In this document: positions 1 through 6,731 of the stretch, piece after piece
Numbering within the stretch: the stretch's first letter is position 1
Layout: each line of letters begins with the position of its first letter
Assembly: GCA_038522735.1 (NCBI GenBank)
Contig: JBCBJX010000072.1
Coordinates: 1 to 17,187 of the forward strand
DNA from: JBCBJX01 sp038522735
GTDB taxonomy: Bacteria; Pseudomonadota; Alphaproteobacteria; Caulobacterales; Parvularculaceae
DNA length: 17,187 nucleotides
Reading direction: 5' to 3'
The notes under the pieces: generated by a model
Told to the model about the DNA's origin: nothing
What the model saw: the letters and a program-made list of their open reading frames with translations, nothing else
The model's database searches: none
Translations under genes and position numbers: made by a program

Positions 1-153
1 ACACAGCACGCCTTCGACTATCTCGACGCTCCGCCCGCCCGGGTGACGCAAGAAGACGTGCCGCTCCCCTATGCGGCGAACCTCGAAGCCCTCAGCCTTC
101 CGAACGCCGACAAGGTCGTCGCGGCCGTGAAGCGGGTGATGTACAAGGACTGA
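1..153 (+). CDS. pdhB: Pyruvate dehydrogenase E1 component subunit beta, C-terminal fragment (5' end outside window)
   Basis: Only the last 50 residues are present, in frame from base 1 to the TGA at 151-153. They contain a RVTQEDVPLPYAANLEAL segment and end in AAVKRVMYKD. This matches the usual end of alphaproteobacterial E1 beta, where a 'DVP-PYAANLE-LALP' stretch precedes a final helix. In the family, E1 beta pairs with E1 alpha to form the thiamine-diphosphate enzyme that decarboxylates pyruvate and reductively acetylates the E2 lipoyl group. The identification rests on this tail and on the E2 gene 1.6 kb downstream on the same strand. The catalytic domain, and the N-terminal lipoyl domain many alphaproteobacterial E1 beta proteins carry, cannot be seen. 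No obvious terminator follows, so transcription may continue into the next genes. Confidence 0.9.
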   Translation, partial: TQHAFDYLDAPPARVTQEDVPLPYAANLEALSLPNADKVVAAVKRVMYKD

Positions 154-381
154 TCCAACATATTCCGCATTCCCAAGGGCTCGACCGTGGGGCCCATCAC
201 GGATGCGCGCGGCGAGCGCGGACGGTTCGAGATCTTCGCAAAGCCGGCGGCGCGCCTGGACGCCTCCGGAGCCGGGCCCCACGGTCGAGCTGTGGGGATG
301 CTTGAATGGGGTCGTCAGGAACACGGCTCAGGAACACTGCGACGCATGCCATTCGGCTTGGAACGCCGTAAATCGATTATC

Positions 382-828
382 ATGACCCGCACTGAAATCG
401 CCCAATTCTACTTCTCCCCCGTCGGCCGCGTCGCCCGCCAAGCCTACTGGTTCCGCCTCTTCCTTCCTGTCCTCGCGCTGAATCTGGCGCTCGCCGCCGT
501 CGAGGGGCGGTGGACGGCGGAGGCGGGGGCGTCGGTCTGGTCGAGCGTTCTCAACGCGGCGCTGCTCCCGCCTTTCCTCATCGTCACCTACAAGCGCTTC
601 AAGGACCGCTCCTTCGGGCCCCGGCACTTCGCCGGTTTTATCGGCGTGATCGTTGGCGCGGTGATCATCGGGCGCCGGGCCGTCGCGGCCGGGCAGGGGA
701 CGGTCGGGATCATCGCCTTCACGGTCCTCGCCATGGCCGTTCCGGCGTTCCTCTATCTCGTCCTCGCCTTGCCGTCGCAGGCCGGCGCGAACGCCTACGG
801 TCCGGACCCGCGGCCCGACGCCGCGTGA
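382..828 (+). CDS. DUF805 family small integral membrane protein
   Basis: This 148-residue protein has the DUF805 layout. A short N-terminus (FYFSPVGRVARQAYWFR) resembles the family's F-x-GR-x-x-R-x-x-YW opening, and four hydrophobic segments lie at about 22-40, 54-70, 83-98 and 108-130. A YKRFKDR loop comes between segments 2 and 3, and the tail GANAYGPDP is the hallmark GxNxYGPDP end. The molecular function of the family is unknown; it acts in the inner membrane. The reading frame is open upstream, with in-frame GTG 187, ATG 298 and ATG 349. I chose ATG 382 because the family homology begins there, although no good Shine-Dalgarno sequence precedes it. Its stop overlaps the GTG start of the DUF429 gene (GTGA, 825-828), so the two are probably translated together. 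The 228 bp before it hold nothing else I can support. Confidence 0.82.
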   Translation: MTRTEIAQFYFSPVGRVARQAYWFRLFLPVLALNLALAAVEGRWTAEAGASVWSSVLNAALLPPFLIVTYKRFKDRSFGPRHFAGFIGVIVGAVIIGRRAVAAGQGTVGIIAFTVLAMAVPAFLYLVLALPSQAGANAYGPDPRPDAA

Positions 829-1625
829 GCCCGCCGCTTTTCGGCGTTGATTTTTCGGGCGCCAAAGCCGCCGACCGCGCGATCTGGATCGCCGAGGGCG
901 AGCGGGTGGGGAACCGCGTCGCCGTAAGGCGGCTGACGAACGCCCGCGAGCGGTTCGGGGTCCGCACGGGCCGTGACGCCCACCAGGCGCTCGCCGCGCT
1001 GATCGCAGGGTCCGGCGCCGGCGCCCTCTTCGCCATCGACGTTCCGTTCGCCCTGCCCGCGCCCCTCAACCCCGCCAACTGGCGCGATTTCGTCAGCTCC
1101 TACGCAGAGCGCTTCGCGGATGCTGAGGCCATGCGCGCCTGGGCGACGGCGGAGGCGCTCCGGCTTGCGGGCGCGCGCGAGCTGAAACGCGAGACCGACC
1201 GCGAGGCGAAAACCCCGTTCGCGGCCTACAATCTTCGTCTTTACCGCCAGACGGACGCCGCCATCCGCGCCGTCGCCGCGCCGCTCCTCGGGCGAGCCGA
1301 CTTCCCGCCTATGGAGCCTGTCGGCGGCGGGCGGCCTGTCGTTATCGAGGCGTGTCCCGCGAGCGCGCTCAAGGCTCGCGGTCTCTATCATCCGTACAAG
1401 GGCGACCCGCGCTCGGAGGTGTTGCGCGCCGCGCGAAGCAGCGTTCTCGACGATCTCGCCGGTCGCCTCGATCTGCCGGACGCCGTCCGCCGCGCCGCGC
1501 TGGACAATCCCGGCGGCGACGCCCTCGACGCGCTCCTTTGTCTCGACATCTCCGCCCGTGCGGACCCCGCGCAGTTCACCCCGCGCAGCGATGTCGAACA
1601 GCGCGAGGGCCGGGTCTATTTCTGA
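825..1625 (+). CDS. DUF429 family protein (predicted RNase H-like nuclease fold)
   Basis: This 266-residue protein begins with FGVDFSGAK, the first beta-strand motif of DUF429, with Asp9 in the position of the first acidic RNase H-fold residue. Further candidate acidic positions are Asp72 in FAIDVPFALP, Glu175 in VVIEACPAS and Asp232/Asp235 in GGDALDALLC. This arrangement suggests a metal-dependent nuclease-like fold, but no substrate is known for the family and activity is inferred only. The start is GTG 825, overlapping the upstream DUF805 stop by four bases. No Shine-Dalgarno is visible, so re-initiation after DUF805 translation is likely. The frame is open further upstream to 510, but that stretch is antisense-like shadow over DUF805. 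Its position between E1 beta and E2 genes has no obvious metabolic logic. Confidence 0.8.
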   Translation: MSPPLFGVDFSGAKAADRAIWIAEGERVGNRVAVRRLTNARERFGVRTGRDAHQALAALIAGSGAGALFAIDVPFALPAPLNPANWRDFVSSYAERFADAEAMRAWATAEALRLAGARELKRETDREAKTPFAAYNLRLYRQTDAAIRAVAAPLLGRADFPPMEPVGGGRPVVIEACPASALKARGLYHPYKGDPRSEVLRAARSSVLDDLAGRLDLPDAVRRAALDNPGGDALDALLCLDISARADPAQFTPRSDVEQREGRVYF

Positions 1626-1651
1626 CGGAGTTTCAGGCGCATGCCGGCCGA

Positions 1652-1677
1652 CGCCGCCTTGAAACGCCGGGGCGGCG
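1652..1677 (+). other. Inverted repeat in the pdhC leader
   Basis: CGCCGCC at 1652-1658 is complementary to GGCGGCG at 1671-1677 across a 12-base loop, in the 98-bp gap between the DUF429 stop and pdhC. There is no T-run after it, so it is at best a weak terminator or a leader structure. In DNA this GC-rich such repeats arise often by chance. I report what is seen and claim no function. Confidence 0.22.
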
Positions 1678-1723
1678 CGGCTCTAATCCGCGCGACCCGC
1701 AGCGCCGTCTCCGAGGAGTTTCC

Positions 1724-3052
1724 ATGTCCGCGCCCATTCTGATGCCCGCGCTCTCTCCGACGATGGAGGAGGGGACCCTCGCCAAATGGCTGGTGAAAGA
1801 GGGGGACGCCGTCGCCGCTGGCGACGTGATCGCGGAGATCGAGACGGATAAAGCGACCATGGAGGTCGAGGCGGTCGATGAGGGGAAGATCGGCAGAATC
1901 CTCGTCGACGCCGGGACCGAGAACGTGAAGGTGAACCATCCGATCGCGGTCATTCTGGAGGACGGCGAGAGCATGGACGATGTCGACGTCTCCGCGCTCT
2001 CGGCCGGCGGCGGATCGGGCGCGCCCGGCTCCCCCGAGCCGAAATCTGACGCTCCGGCTCCGGCCGCAAGCACGTCGGCTGAGGCGAAACCGTCCGCACC
2101 CGCTGAAAACGGGCACGATCCGTCCGCCTCGCGCGTTTTCGCCTCGCCGCTCGCGCGACGTATGGCGGAGGCGGAAGGGCTCGATCTCTCGGCTGTCTCC
2201 GGCACCGGCCCTCACGGCCGGGTCGTGAAGCGCGATATCGAGAAGGCGCTGAAAGAGGGGACCGGAAAGGCGAAATCCGCGCCGGCCGCTCAGGCCTTCG
2301 CGCCGCCGCCGGCGAGCGTCGACGCGCGGCTCTATCCGGCGGACAGCTACGACGCCGTGAAGCTCGACGGCATGCGGAAGGTTATTGCGAAGCGCCTCAC
2401 CCAGAGCTTCAACCAGGAGGTCCCGCACTTCCCGCTTACGATCGACGTCGAACTCGACGGCCTTCTCGCGGCGCGCAAACGGGTGAACGACCTCTCTCCG
2501 GACCCGGAGAAAGACCCTGAGAACGCCTACAAGGTTTCGGTGAACGACTTCATCCTGAAGGCGAGCGCCATGGCCCTGAAGAAAGTGCCGGCGGCGAACG
2601 CAACGTTTACGGACGAGGCGATCCTCTATCACAAACACGCCGATATCGGCATGGCCGTCGCGATCGACGGCGGCCTCATCACGCCGATCCTGTGGAAGTG
2701 CGAGACCCTCGGCCTCGCTGAAATCTCCCGCCGGTCCAAGGACCTTGCGGGCCGTGCGCGGAAGAAAAAGCTGAAACCGGAGGAATATCAGGGCGGGACG
2801 TTCGCCGTCTCCAATCTCGGGATGTTCGGAATCAAGACCTTCGCCTCCATCGTGAACCAGCCCCACGGCGCGATCCTCTCGATCGGCGCGGGCGAGGAGC
2901 GGGCGGTCGTGAAGAACGGCCAGCTCGCGATCGCGACAGTGATGAGCGTCACGCTCACCTGCGACCACCGGGTCGTGGACGGCGCTGTCGGGGCCGAGTG
3001 GCTCCAGGCCTTCAAGGGGTATATCGAAGAACCGGCGGCGATGCTCCTGTGA
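1724..3052 (+). CDS. pdhC: Pyruvate dehydrogenase complex E2 (dihydrolipoamide acetyltransferase)
   Basis: This 442-residue E2 moves acetyl groups from E1 to coenzyme A and forms the core of the pyruvate dehydrogenase complex. The order is a lipoyl domain (about 1-80) with lipoyl-lysine Lys43 in ETDKATMEVE, an Ala/Pro-rich flexible linker (about 85-136), a peripheral-subunit-binding domain (about 138-175, FASPLARRMA to GRVVKRDIEKAL), a second linker, and the catalytic domain (about 210-442) with His415 and Asp419 in the DHRVVDG motif. There is a single lipoyl domain, as usual in alphaproteobacteria. The start ATG 1724 has a good Shine-Dalgarno (GAGGAG, 1713-1718). The frame is open far upstream but homology begins at 1724. 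It is separated from pdhB by two unrelated genes and overlaps the next gene by four bases. Confidence 0.97.
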   Translation: MSAPILMPALSPTMEEGTLAKWLVKEGDAVAAGDVIAEIETDKATMEVEAVDEGKIGRILVDAGTENVKVNHPIAVILEDGESMDDVDVSALSAGGGSGAPGSPEPKSDAPAPAASTSAEAKPSAPAENGHDPSASRVFASPLARRMAEAEGLDLSAVSGTGPHGRVVKRDIEKALKEGTGKAKSAPAAQAFAPPPASVDARLYPADSYDAVKLDGMRKVIAKRLTQSFNQEVPHFPLTIDVELDGLLAARKRVNDLSPDPEKDPENAYKVSVNDFILKASAMALKKVPAANATFTDEAILYHKHADIGMAVAIDGGLITPILWKCETLGLAEISRRSKDLAGRARKKKLKPEEYQGGTFAVSNLGMFGIKTFASIVNQPHGAILSIGAGEERAVVKNGQLAIATVMSVTLTCDHRVVDGAVGAEWLQAFKGYIEEPAAMLL

Positions 3053-3675
3053 CGGACGTTCCCGTCCGACGGGCGGTTCCGGGAGACGCCCTCGCCATCG
3101 CCATGCTCGACGCCGAGGCATGGGACGACAGCATCGGCGACGGCCACCATACGTGGCGGCTCTGGATCGACGGCGCCTACGTCTTCGTCGCCGTCGAGGA
3201 GATCGGCGCTGCGGAGGAGGAAGGGGAAGAGGCGCCCCAAGAGGACGACGCCGGCTCTGCGCTGACGAAAATCTCCACCAAGATCATCGCCTCCAGCCTG
3301 AAGCGGCTTGGAACCGGTGAACTGGGCGGCCAAGACGTCCCTGACTATCGCATCGTCGACCCGGCGCCGCCGGAGACCCAGGCGATCCGCGCCTGCGCCA
3401 TGGGATTTCCGACGCTGGAGGGCGACGTCGCCGTCCACAAGGTGTTCACCGACACGGAGTATCGCAGCCGCGGTTACGGCGCCGCGGCGATGCGGGCGTT
3501 GCTCGACGCTCTGGACGAGGCGGGGGTCGAGAGCTTCCTGACGGTCTCGCCCTCCAACACCGCCGCCCAGTGGCTCTACCGCAAGCTGGGGTTCGAGGCG
3601 ATCGACCGGATCGCGGACTATTACGGACCCGACGAGGACCGGGACGTCATGCGGCGGAAGCCGCAGGGCCGCTGA
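3049..3675 (+). CDS. GNAT family N-acetyltransferase, translationally coupled to pdhC
   Basis: This 208-residue protein ends in a GNAT domain. HKVFTDTEYRSRGYGAAAM carries the acetyl-CoA pyrophosphate loop (Arg139-x-x-Gly-x-Gly144), followed by VSPSNTAAQWLYRKLGFE, the family's N-x-x-A-x-x-x-Y-x-x-x-GF end. The N-terminal strand and helix (VPVRRAVPGDALAIAMLDA) are typical. Unusually, about 60 residues lie between strand beta-2 (VFVAVE, 45-50) and the next strand (about 112-119): an acidic stretch (51-68) followed by a probable helix (70-90). The start is GTG 3049, overlapping the pdhC TGA (GTGA), so it is probably translated by coupling from pdhC. The substrate is unknown. Dependence on acetyl-CoA, the product of the neighbouring complex, makes a PDH-linked role conceivable, but this is speculation. 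A RimI-like role is an alternative. Confidence 0.83.
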   Translation: MTDVPVRRAVPGDALAIAMLDAEAWDDSIGDGHHTWRLWIDGAYVFVAVEEIGAAEEEGEEAPQEDDAGSALTKISTKIIASSLKRLGTGELGGQDVPDYRIVDPAPPETQAIRACAMGFPTLEGDVAVHKVFTDTEYRSRGYGAAAMRALLDALDEAGVESFLTVSPSNTAAQWLYRKLGFEAIDRIADYYGPDEDRDVMRRKPQGR

Positions 3676-3806
3676 CCGGCCTCAGGTCGCGACGGTTTTC
3701 TCCCCTCACGGCGCCCTCGCAGACGATTGAGCGGAAGACGCCTTCCATCGGCGGCGTTCCGGCCGATCTTTCCATTGGGGCGAAACAACCCGATGGAGAA
3801 CGTCCA

Positions 3807-4226
3807 ATGTCGCTTAAATCCCTCCTCGCCGCCGGCGCGATCGCGATCGCGAGCCCGTTCGCTATCGCCGCCCAGCCTGCAGCGGCCGCCGTCGCGCCCG
3901 TCAGCGTCGTGAAAGTCGGCCACGGCTTCAAAGGTCATGCGGGCTTTCATCGGAGCGGACATTTCTACGGTCGTCACGGCTTCCATCGCCATCGCGGTTT
4001 CCACTCCCGCTCGCGCTTCCACTCCCGCTCGCGCTTCCACCATCGCGGCTTCCACCGCCGCGGAGCGCTGCATGGCGGCTTCGGTTTCCACGGCGAGGGC
4101 GGGTTTCTGACAAGCCGCTACGGCCTCGCCTATGGCGGCTTCCACAGAGGTTTTCATACCTACCAGGACGCGTTCGGCCGATCGTGGCGTTACCACCCGT
4201 CGGGTCGGCTGATCCTCCTAAAATAG
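3807..4226 (+). CDS. Small exported His/Phe/Gly-rich protein
   Basis: This 139-residue protein starts with a Sec-type signal (SLKSLLAAGAIAIASPFAIA, cleavage likely after the Ala-rich stretch near 22-28). The mature part has 17 histidines between residues 39 and 130, many in an FH repeat (nine Phe-His pairs, often as GFH or RFH). Residues 65-76 repeat FHSRSR twice, encoded by an exact 18-bp tandem duplication. The C-terminus (about 104-139) is less repetitive, with Tyr, Trp and Arg. The start ATG 3807 has GGAG (3795-3798) eight bases upstream. I do not recognise the family. Possibilities are metal binding in the periplasm or a surface protein comparable to other short His/Gly-rich alphaproteobacterial proteins. 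It is preceded by a 131-bp gap and so may have its own promoter, though I see no clear boxes. Confidence 0.72.
   Translation: MSLKSLLAAGAIAIASPFAIAAQPAAAAVAPVSVVKVGHGFKGHAGFHRSGHFYGRHGFHRHRGFHSRSRFHSRSRFHHRGFHRRGALHGGFGFHGEGGFLTSRYGLAYGGFHRGFHTYQDAFGRSWRYHPSGRLILLK
3999..4034 (+). repeat. 18-bp exact tandem duplication inside the His-rich gene
   Basis: The unit TTCCACTCCCGCTCGCGC occurs at 3999-4016 and again at 4017-4034, followed by another TTCCAC. Each unit encodes the six residues FHSRSR in the reading frame of the His-rich protein. Two identical copies suggest a recent slippage duplication. Copy number could vary between strains without breaking the frame. Confidence 0.9.
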
Positions 4227-4263
4227 CGGCTGCAGGGGCGGCTTCTCTGAAGCGTCCTTCCGG

Positions 4264-4303
4264 CGTTATCGTTCTCCCGGACAAGAACGGGAGGACGATG
4301 ATG
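4264..4303 (+). promoter_or_regulatory. Stem-loop enclosing the Shine-Dalgarno and start codons of the HD-domain gene
   Basis: Bases 4264-4279 pair with 4288-4303 over all 16 positions, leaving an eight-base loop (4280-4287). Thirteen pairs are Watson-Crick. The other three (4273-4294, 4267-4300, 4265-4302) are G-U on the + strand RNA, so the helix is continuous in the transcript but broken as DNA. The right arm contains the Shine-Dalgarno GGGAGG (4289-4294) and the adjacent start codons ATG 4298 and ATG 4301. Folded, it would hide the whole initiation site. No T-run follows, arguing against a terminator of the upstream gene. This is read from the sequence by pairing; the regulatory role (thermosensor, protein target, or coupling to upstream translation) is inference. 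Confidence 0.55.
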
Positions 4304-4891
4304 GCCCACGACAGATCCGATGCGCCGCGCGCGAAATTCCGCGCGATGACGGAAGGAACGCAGGAGGACTGGTCGACCATCGCCGAGCAGTTCTTCAACT
4401 ATGCCGTGGGTTTGCCGGACCGCGTCATCGAGCACCTGCGCATCCTGGAAGGCGATTTCGGCGGGTTTCCCGTCGATCGGATGACCCATTCTTTGCAGAC
4501 GGCGACGCGGGCGCACCGGGACGGGAAGGATGAGGAATATGTCGTGTGCGCCCTGCTGCACGATATCGGCGACACCCTCGGCTCCTACAATCACCCCGAT
4601 ATCGCCGCGGCGACGCTGAAGCCGTTCGTCTCTGAGGCGAACCACTGGATGGTGGAAAAGCACGGCGTTTTTCAGGGCTATTACTTTTTCCATTATCTCG
4701 GCCTCGACCGGGACATGCGCGAGCAGTTCCGCGGACACCCGCATTTCGAGCGGACGGCGGAGTTCTGCGAGAAATACGACCAGTCCGCATTCGACCCGGA
4801 TTACGACACCATGCCGCTTTCCGCCTTCGAGCCGATGCTCCGCCGGGTGATGGCCGCGCCGAAGAACTCCATGTACGTGGCGGAGGAATGA
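4301..4891 (+). CDS. HD-domain metalloprotein, PhnZ/MIOX-like diiron oxygenase or HD phosphohydrolase
   Basis: This 196-residue protein has an HD-type metal site: His63 (MTHSLQTATRA), His87-Asp88 (ALLHDIGD), His98 (YNHPD), His121 (EKHG) and Asp160 (EKYDQSAFDPDYD). The HSLQ motif, the 24-residue gap to the HD pair, and two further histidines before a late Asp match the pattern of the mixed-valence diiron oxygenases PhnZ and TmpB, and more loosely inositol oxygenase. Those family members cleave C-P or C-C bonds using O2. Whether this one is an oxygenase or a hydrolase cannot be told from sequence, and no phosphonate gene is nearby. Two adjacent ATGs exist (4298, 4301). I chose 4301 because GGGAGG (4289-4294) is six bases away rather than three. 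The initiation site lies in a long stem-loop. Confidence 0.8.
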   Translation: MAHDRSDAPRAKFRAMTEGTQEDWSTIAEQFFNYAVGLPDRVIEHLRILEGDFGGFPVDRMTHSLQTATRAHRDGKDEEYVVCALLHDIGDTLGSYNHPDIAAATLKPFVSEANHWMVEKHGVFQGYYFFHYLGLDRDMREQFRGHPHFERTAEFCEKYDQSAFDPDYDTMPLSAFEPMLRRVMAAPKNSMYVAEE

Positions 4892-4930
4892 AGCGGGGTT
4901 AGGCCTCGCCGCGAAAAGGCGTTAAACTCC

Positions 4931-4954
4931 AAGGCTCTCAAGGATGGGGGCCTT
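4931..4954 (+). other. Small stem-loop just before the DUF3667 start
   Basis: AAGGCTCT (4931-4938) can pair with GGGGCCTT (4947-4954), six Watson-Crick and two G-U pairs, over an eight-base loop. It ends two bases before the GTG at 4957. It takes the G-run nearest the start (4946-4950) into the stem while AGGA (4941-4944) sits in the loop. It is weaker than the structure at 4264-4303 and could be chance. Confidence 0.25.
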
Positions 4955-4956
4955 GC

Positions 4957-6054
4957 GTGGAAGAGCTGGACGACGGGACCGAGAGCGGCGGGGGCGAGAA
5001 CGCTGGTCGCACAGCCGCGCCGGGCGCGATAACCGCCTGCTACGCCTGCGGCGCCCCGATCGCCGGCCCGTTCTGCGCCGCCTGCGGCCAGAAAAACGAC
5101 GACATGCGCCGCTCGATCCTCGTCCTTCTTGGCGAGACGCTGGCGGCGGTCGTCGCGCTCGACAGCCGGGCTTTCCGGACGATCCGCACCATCGCCGCCC
5201 GTCCGGGCCGCTTCGTGCGCGAATACGGCGACGGCGTGCGTTCGCGCTACACGCCGCCGATCCGGCTCTACGTCCTCATCAGCCTCTTCTTCTTCACCAT
5301 CGTCGCCCTGTCGGGAACGAATTTCGTCGCCTTCGAACTGGAGTACCGGGGCCCGGACGGGGAAGTCCTGACAGAGCTGCCGGACGATCCGGACGCCGAC
5401 ATATCGATGAGTTTCCATCCGCGTTTTCTGCAGCCGAAGACGGCGGGTTCGGACGTGAGCCGCATACGCGCGGCGATCAAGGAGGCGCTGGAGAGGGAGA
5501 CGACACCGGAGGAAGAGGCGGCGCTTAAAGACGCGGCCGGTGAAATCGCCGAGGAGTTCGGTCCTGCGCCGTCCGTGACCATCGATCTCGACGAGGAGGA
5601 AGACAAGGAGACGATCAAGCGCTGGAGCGACGCCGCGCTGACGGCGCTGGAGCGCCCGGCCGTCTTCAACGCGGCGTTCAATGAATGGCTGCCGCGGCTG
5701 ATGTTCGTCATGGCGCCGCTGCTCGCGCTTTTTCTCTCAATCGGCGTTCGCGGGAAGGACGCACTGATCTACGATCATCTCCTCCTGTCGCTGATCATTC
5801 ACGCCGTCGCGTTCTTCGGCCTGGCCGTCGCGGTGTTCGCCGCGCGACAGTTTCCCGGCGGACCGGTGGCGCTCGGGCTCGGCGGTTTCGTCACGCTCTA
5901 TCTGATCATGGCGCTGAAGGGCGCCTACGGCCGCAGCTGGATCAAGACGATCTGGACGGCCGTGTTTTCGACGACGCTATACTGGCTGGTGATGGCGATC
6001 GCGCTCACCGGCGTCGGCTTTTTGTCTTTATCGCGCCTCGCGACGACGGGCTGA
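4957..6054 (+). CDS. DUF3667 zinc-ribbon membrane protein
   Basis: This 365-residue protein has a cytoplasmic N-terminal zinc ribbon with Cys28, Cys31, Cys40 and Cys43 (CYACG, then CAACGQK). It continues with the DUF3667 signature: ALDSRAFRTIRTIAARPGRF, then REYGDGVRSRYTPPIRLY, leading into membrane segment 1 (about 102-120). A long acidic loop of about 125 residues (121-245) follows. Segments 2-5 lie near 246-264, 277-295, 303-320 and 333-356. No function is established for the family. The start GTG 4957 was chosen because the ribbon begins shortly after. AGGA at 4941-4944 and a G-run at 4946-4950 are the only Shine-Dalgarno candidates. It lies 65 bp after the HD gene on the same strand. Confidence 0.85.
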   Translation: MEELDDGTESGGGENAGRTAAPGAITACYACGAPIAGPFCAACGQKNDDMRRSILVLLGETLAAVVALDSRAFRTIRTIAARPGRFVREYGDGVRSRYTPPIRLYVLISLFFFTIVALSGTNFVAFELEYRGPDGEVLTELPDDPDADISMSFHPRFLQPKTAGSDVSRIRAAIKEALERETTPEEEAALKDAAGEIAEEFGPAPSVTIDLDEEEDKETIKRWSDAALTALERPAVFNAAFNEWLPRLMFVMAPLLALFLSIGVRGKDALIYDHLLLSLIIHAVAFFGLAVAVFAARQFPGGPVALGLGGFVTLYLIMALKGAYGRSWIKTIWTAVFSTTLYWLVMAIALTGVGFLSLSRLATTG

Positions 6055-6112
6055 CGGTTCGCCGACGGGGTTGTGATTTTCCCGTGACGACGCCGTCCGT
6101 CATCGTACGCTC

Positions 6113-6724
6113 ATGGCGCGCTTGAAAACATCGGTCACGGCATTCCTCGCAGCCTGCGTCGCGGCGACGGGCTCTAAAGCCCGACCGCTGACGGCGGCCG
6201 AGCGAGCTGACCTTGCCGCAGGCGACATCGTCGTCGAGGTGAAAGCCGAGAACGGTCCGGGTGCGGCGGCCGCGGACATCTTCGCCGCGATCGACATCGC
6301 CGCACGACCGGAGGACGTCTGGTCCGTGATGATCGATTGCGAGAAGGCGAAGCTGTTCGTCACCAACCTGACCTCCTGCGAAATCCTCAGCGTCGCGCCC
6401 GACGGCTCGTCGGACGTGCGCGAGCACGTCGTGCGTTACTCGCGGCTGTGGAAGCCGACGGTCAACGTTTTTCGCTCCGAATACGATCTGAATGCGGAGA
6501 TCCGTTTCGAACGGGTCGGCGGCGACCTCCGCATTCTCGAAGGCGTCTGGCGCTTGCAGCCGCTCGCGGACGGCGAAGGGACGCGCCTCGTCTACGACGC
6601 GCGGCTCGCAATTGGCGTTCCGCTGCCCAAGATATTCGTGCGCCGTGCGGCCCGCGGCGACGTTCCGCGGATCCTGAACGCCGTGAAAACCGCGGCGGAA
6701 GGCGCTGCGGAACAGGACGCCTGA
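6113..6724 (+). CDS. Exported SRPBCC/START-like lipid- or ligand-binding protein
   Basis: This 203-residue protein has an N-terminal signal-like segment (LKTSVTAFLAACVAATGSKA, about 4-23), possibly with Cys15 inside it, though it is not a convincing lipobox. The body fits a polyketide-cyclase/START helix-grip fold. IDIAARPEDVWSVMIDCEKA is the classic strand followed by the 'P-x-x-V-W-x-x-x-x-D' helix, and there are several beta strands (about 88-165, including GVWRLQPL and TRLVYDARL). A C-terminal helix contains GVPLPKIFVRRAARGDVPRIL, the end typical of the cyclase/dehydrase-like group. Such proteins bind hydrophobic ligands; the ligand here is unknown. The start ATG 6113 lies 58 bp after the DUF3667 stop, without a clear Shine-Dalgarno. 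The next gene begins 7 bp after the stop, so the two probably form a unit. Confidence 0.75.
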   Translation: MARLKTSVTAFLAACVAATGSKARPLTAAERADLAAGDIVVEVKAENGPGAAAADIFAAIDIAARPEDVWSVMIDCEKAKLFVTNLTSCEILSVAPDGSSDVREHVVRYSRLWKPTVNVFRSEYDLNAEIRFERVGGDLRILEGVWRLQPLADGEGTRLVYDARLAIGVPLPKIFVRRAARGDVPRILNAVKTAAEGAAEQDA

Positions 6725-6731
6725 GCCGCTC

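Noticed and set aside
154..381. In-frame open stretch joining the pdhB stop to the DUF805 gene, suggesting read-through or a fused N-terminus
   Set aside because: About 76 codons without a stop is unremarkable at this GC content. The translated stretch shows no recognisable motif and DUF805 homology begins at 382.
1352..1723. N-terminal extension of the pdhC frame
   Set aside because: The extension is Arg/Pro-rich, overlaps the DUF429 gene, and the lipoyl domain starts right at ATG 1724 with a good Shine-Dalgarno.
3747..3767. ATCGGC/GCCGAT inverted repeat upstream of the His-rich gene
   Set aside because: Only six bases per arm with a nine-base spacer; too weak in GC-rich DNA to call an operator.
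4264..4303. Reading the stem-loop as a terminator for the His-rich gene
   Set aside because: No T-run follows, the structure covers the next gene's start codons, and it lies 38 bp past the stop. Translational control fits better.
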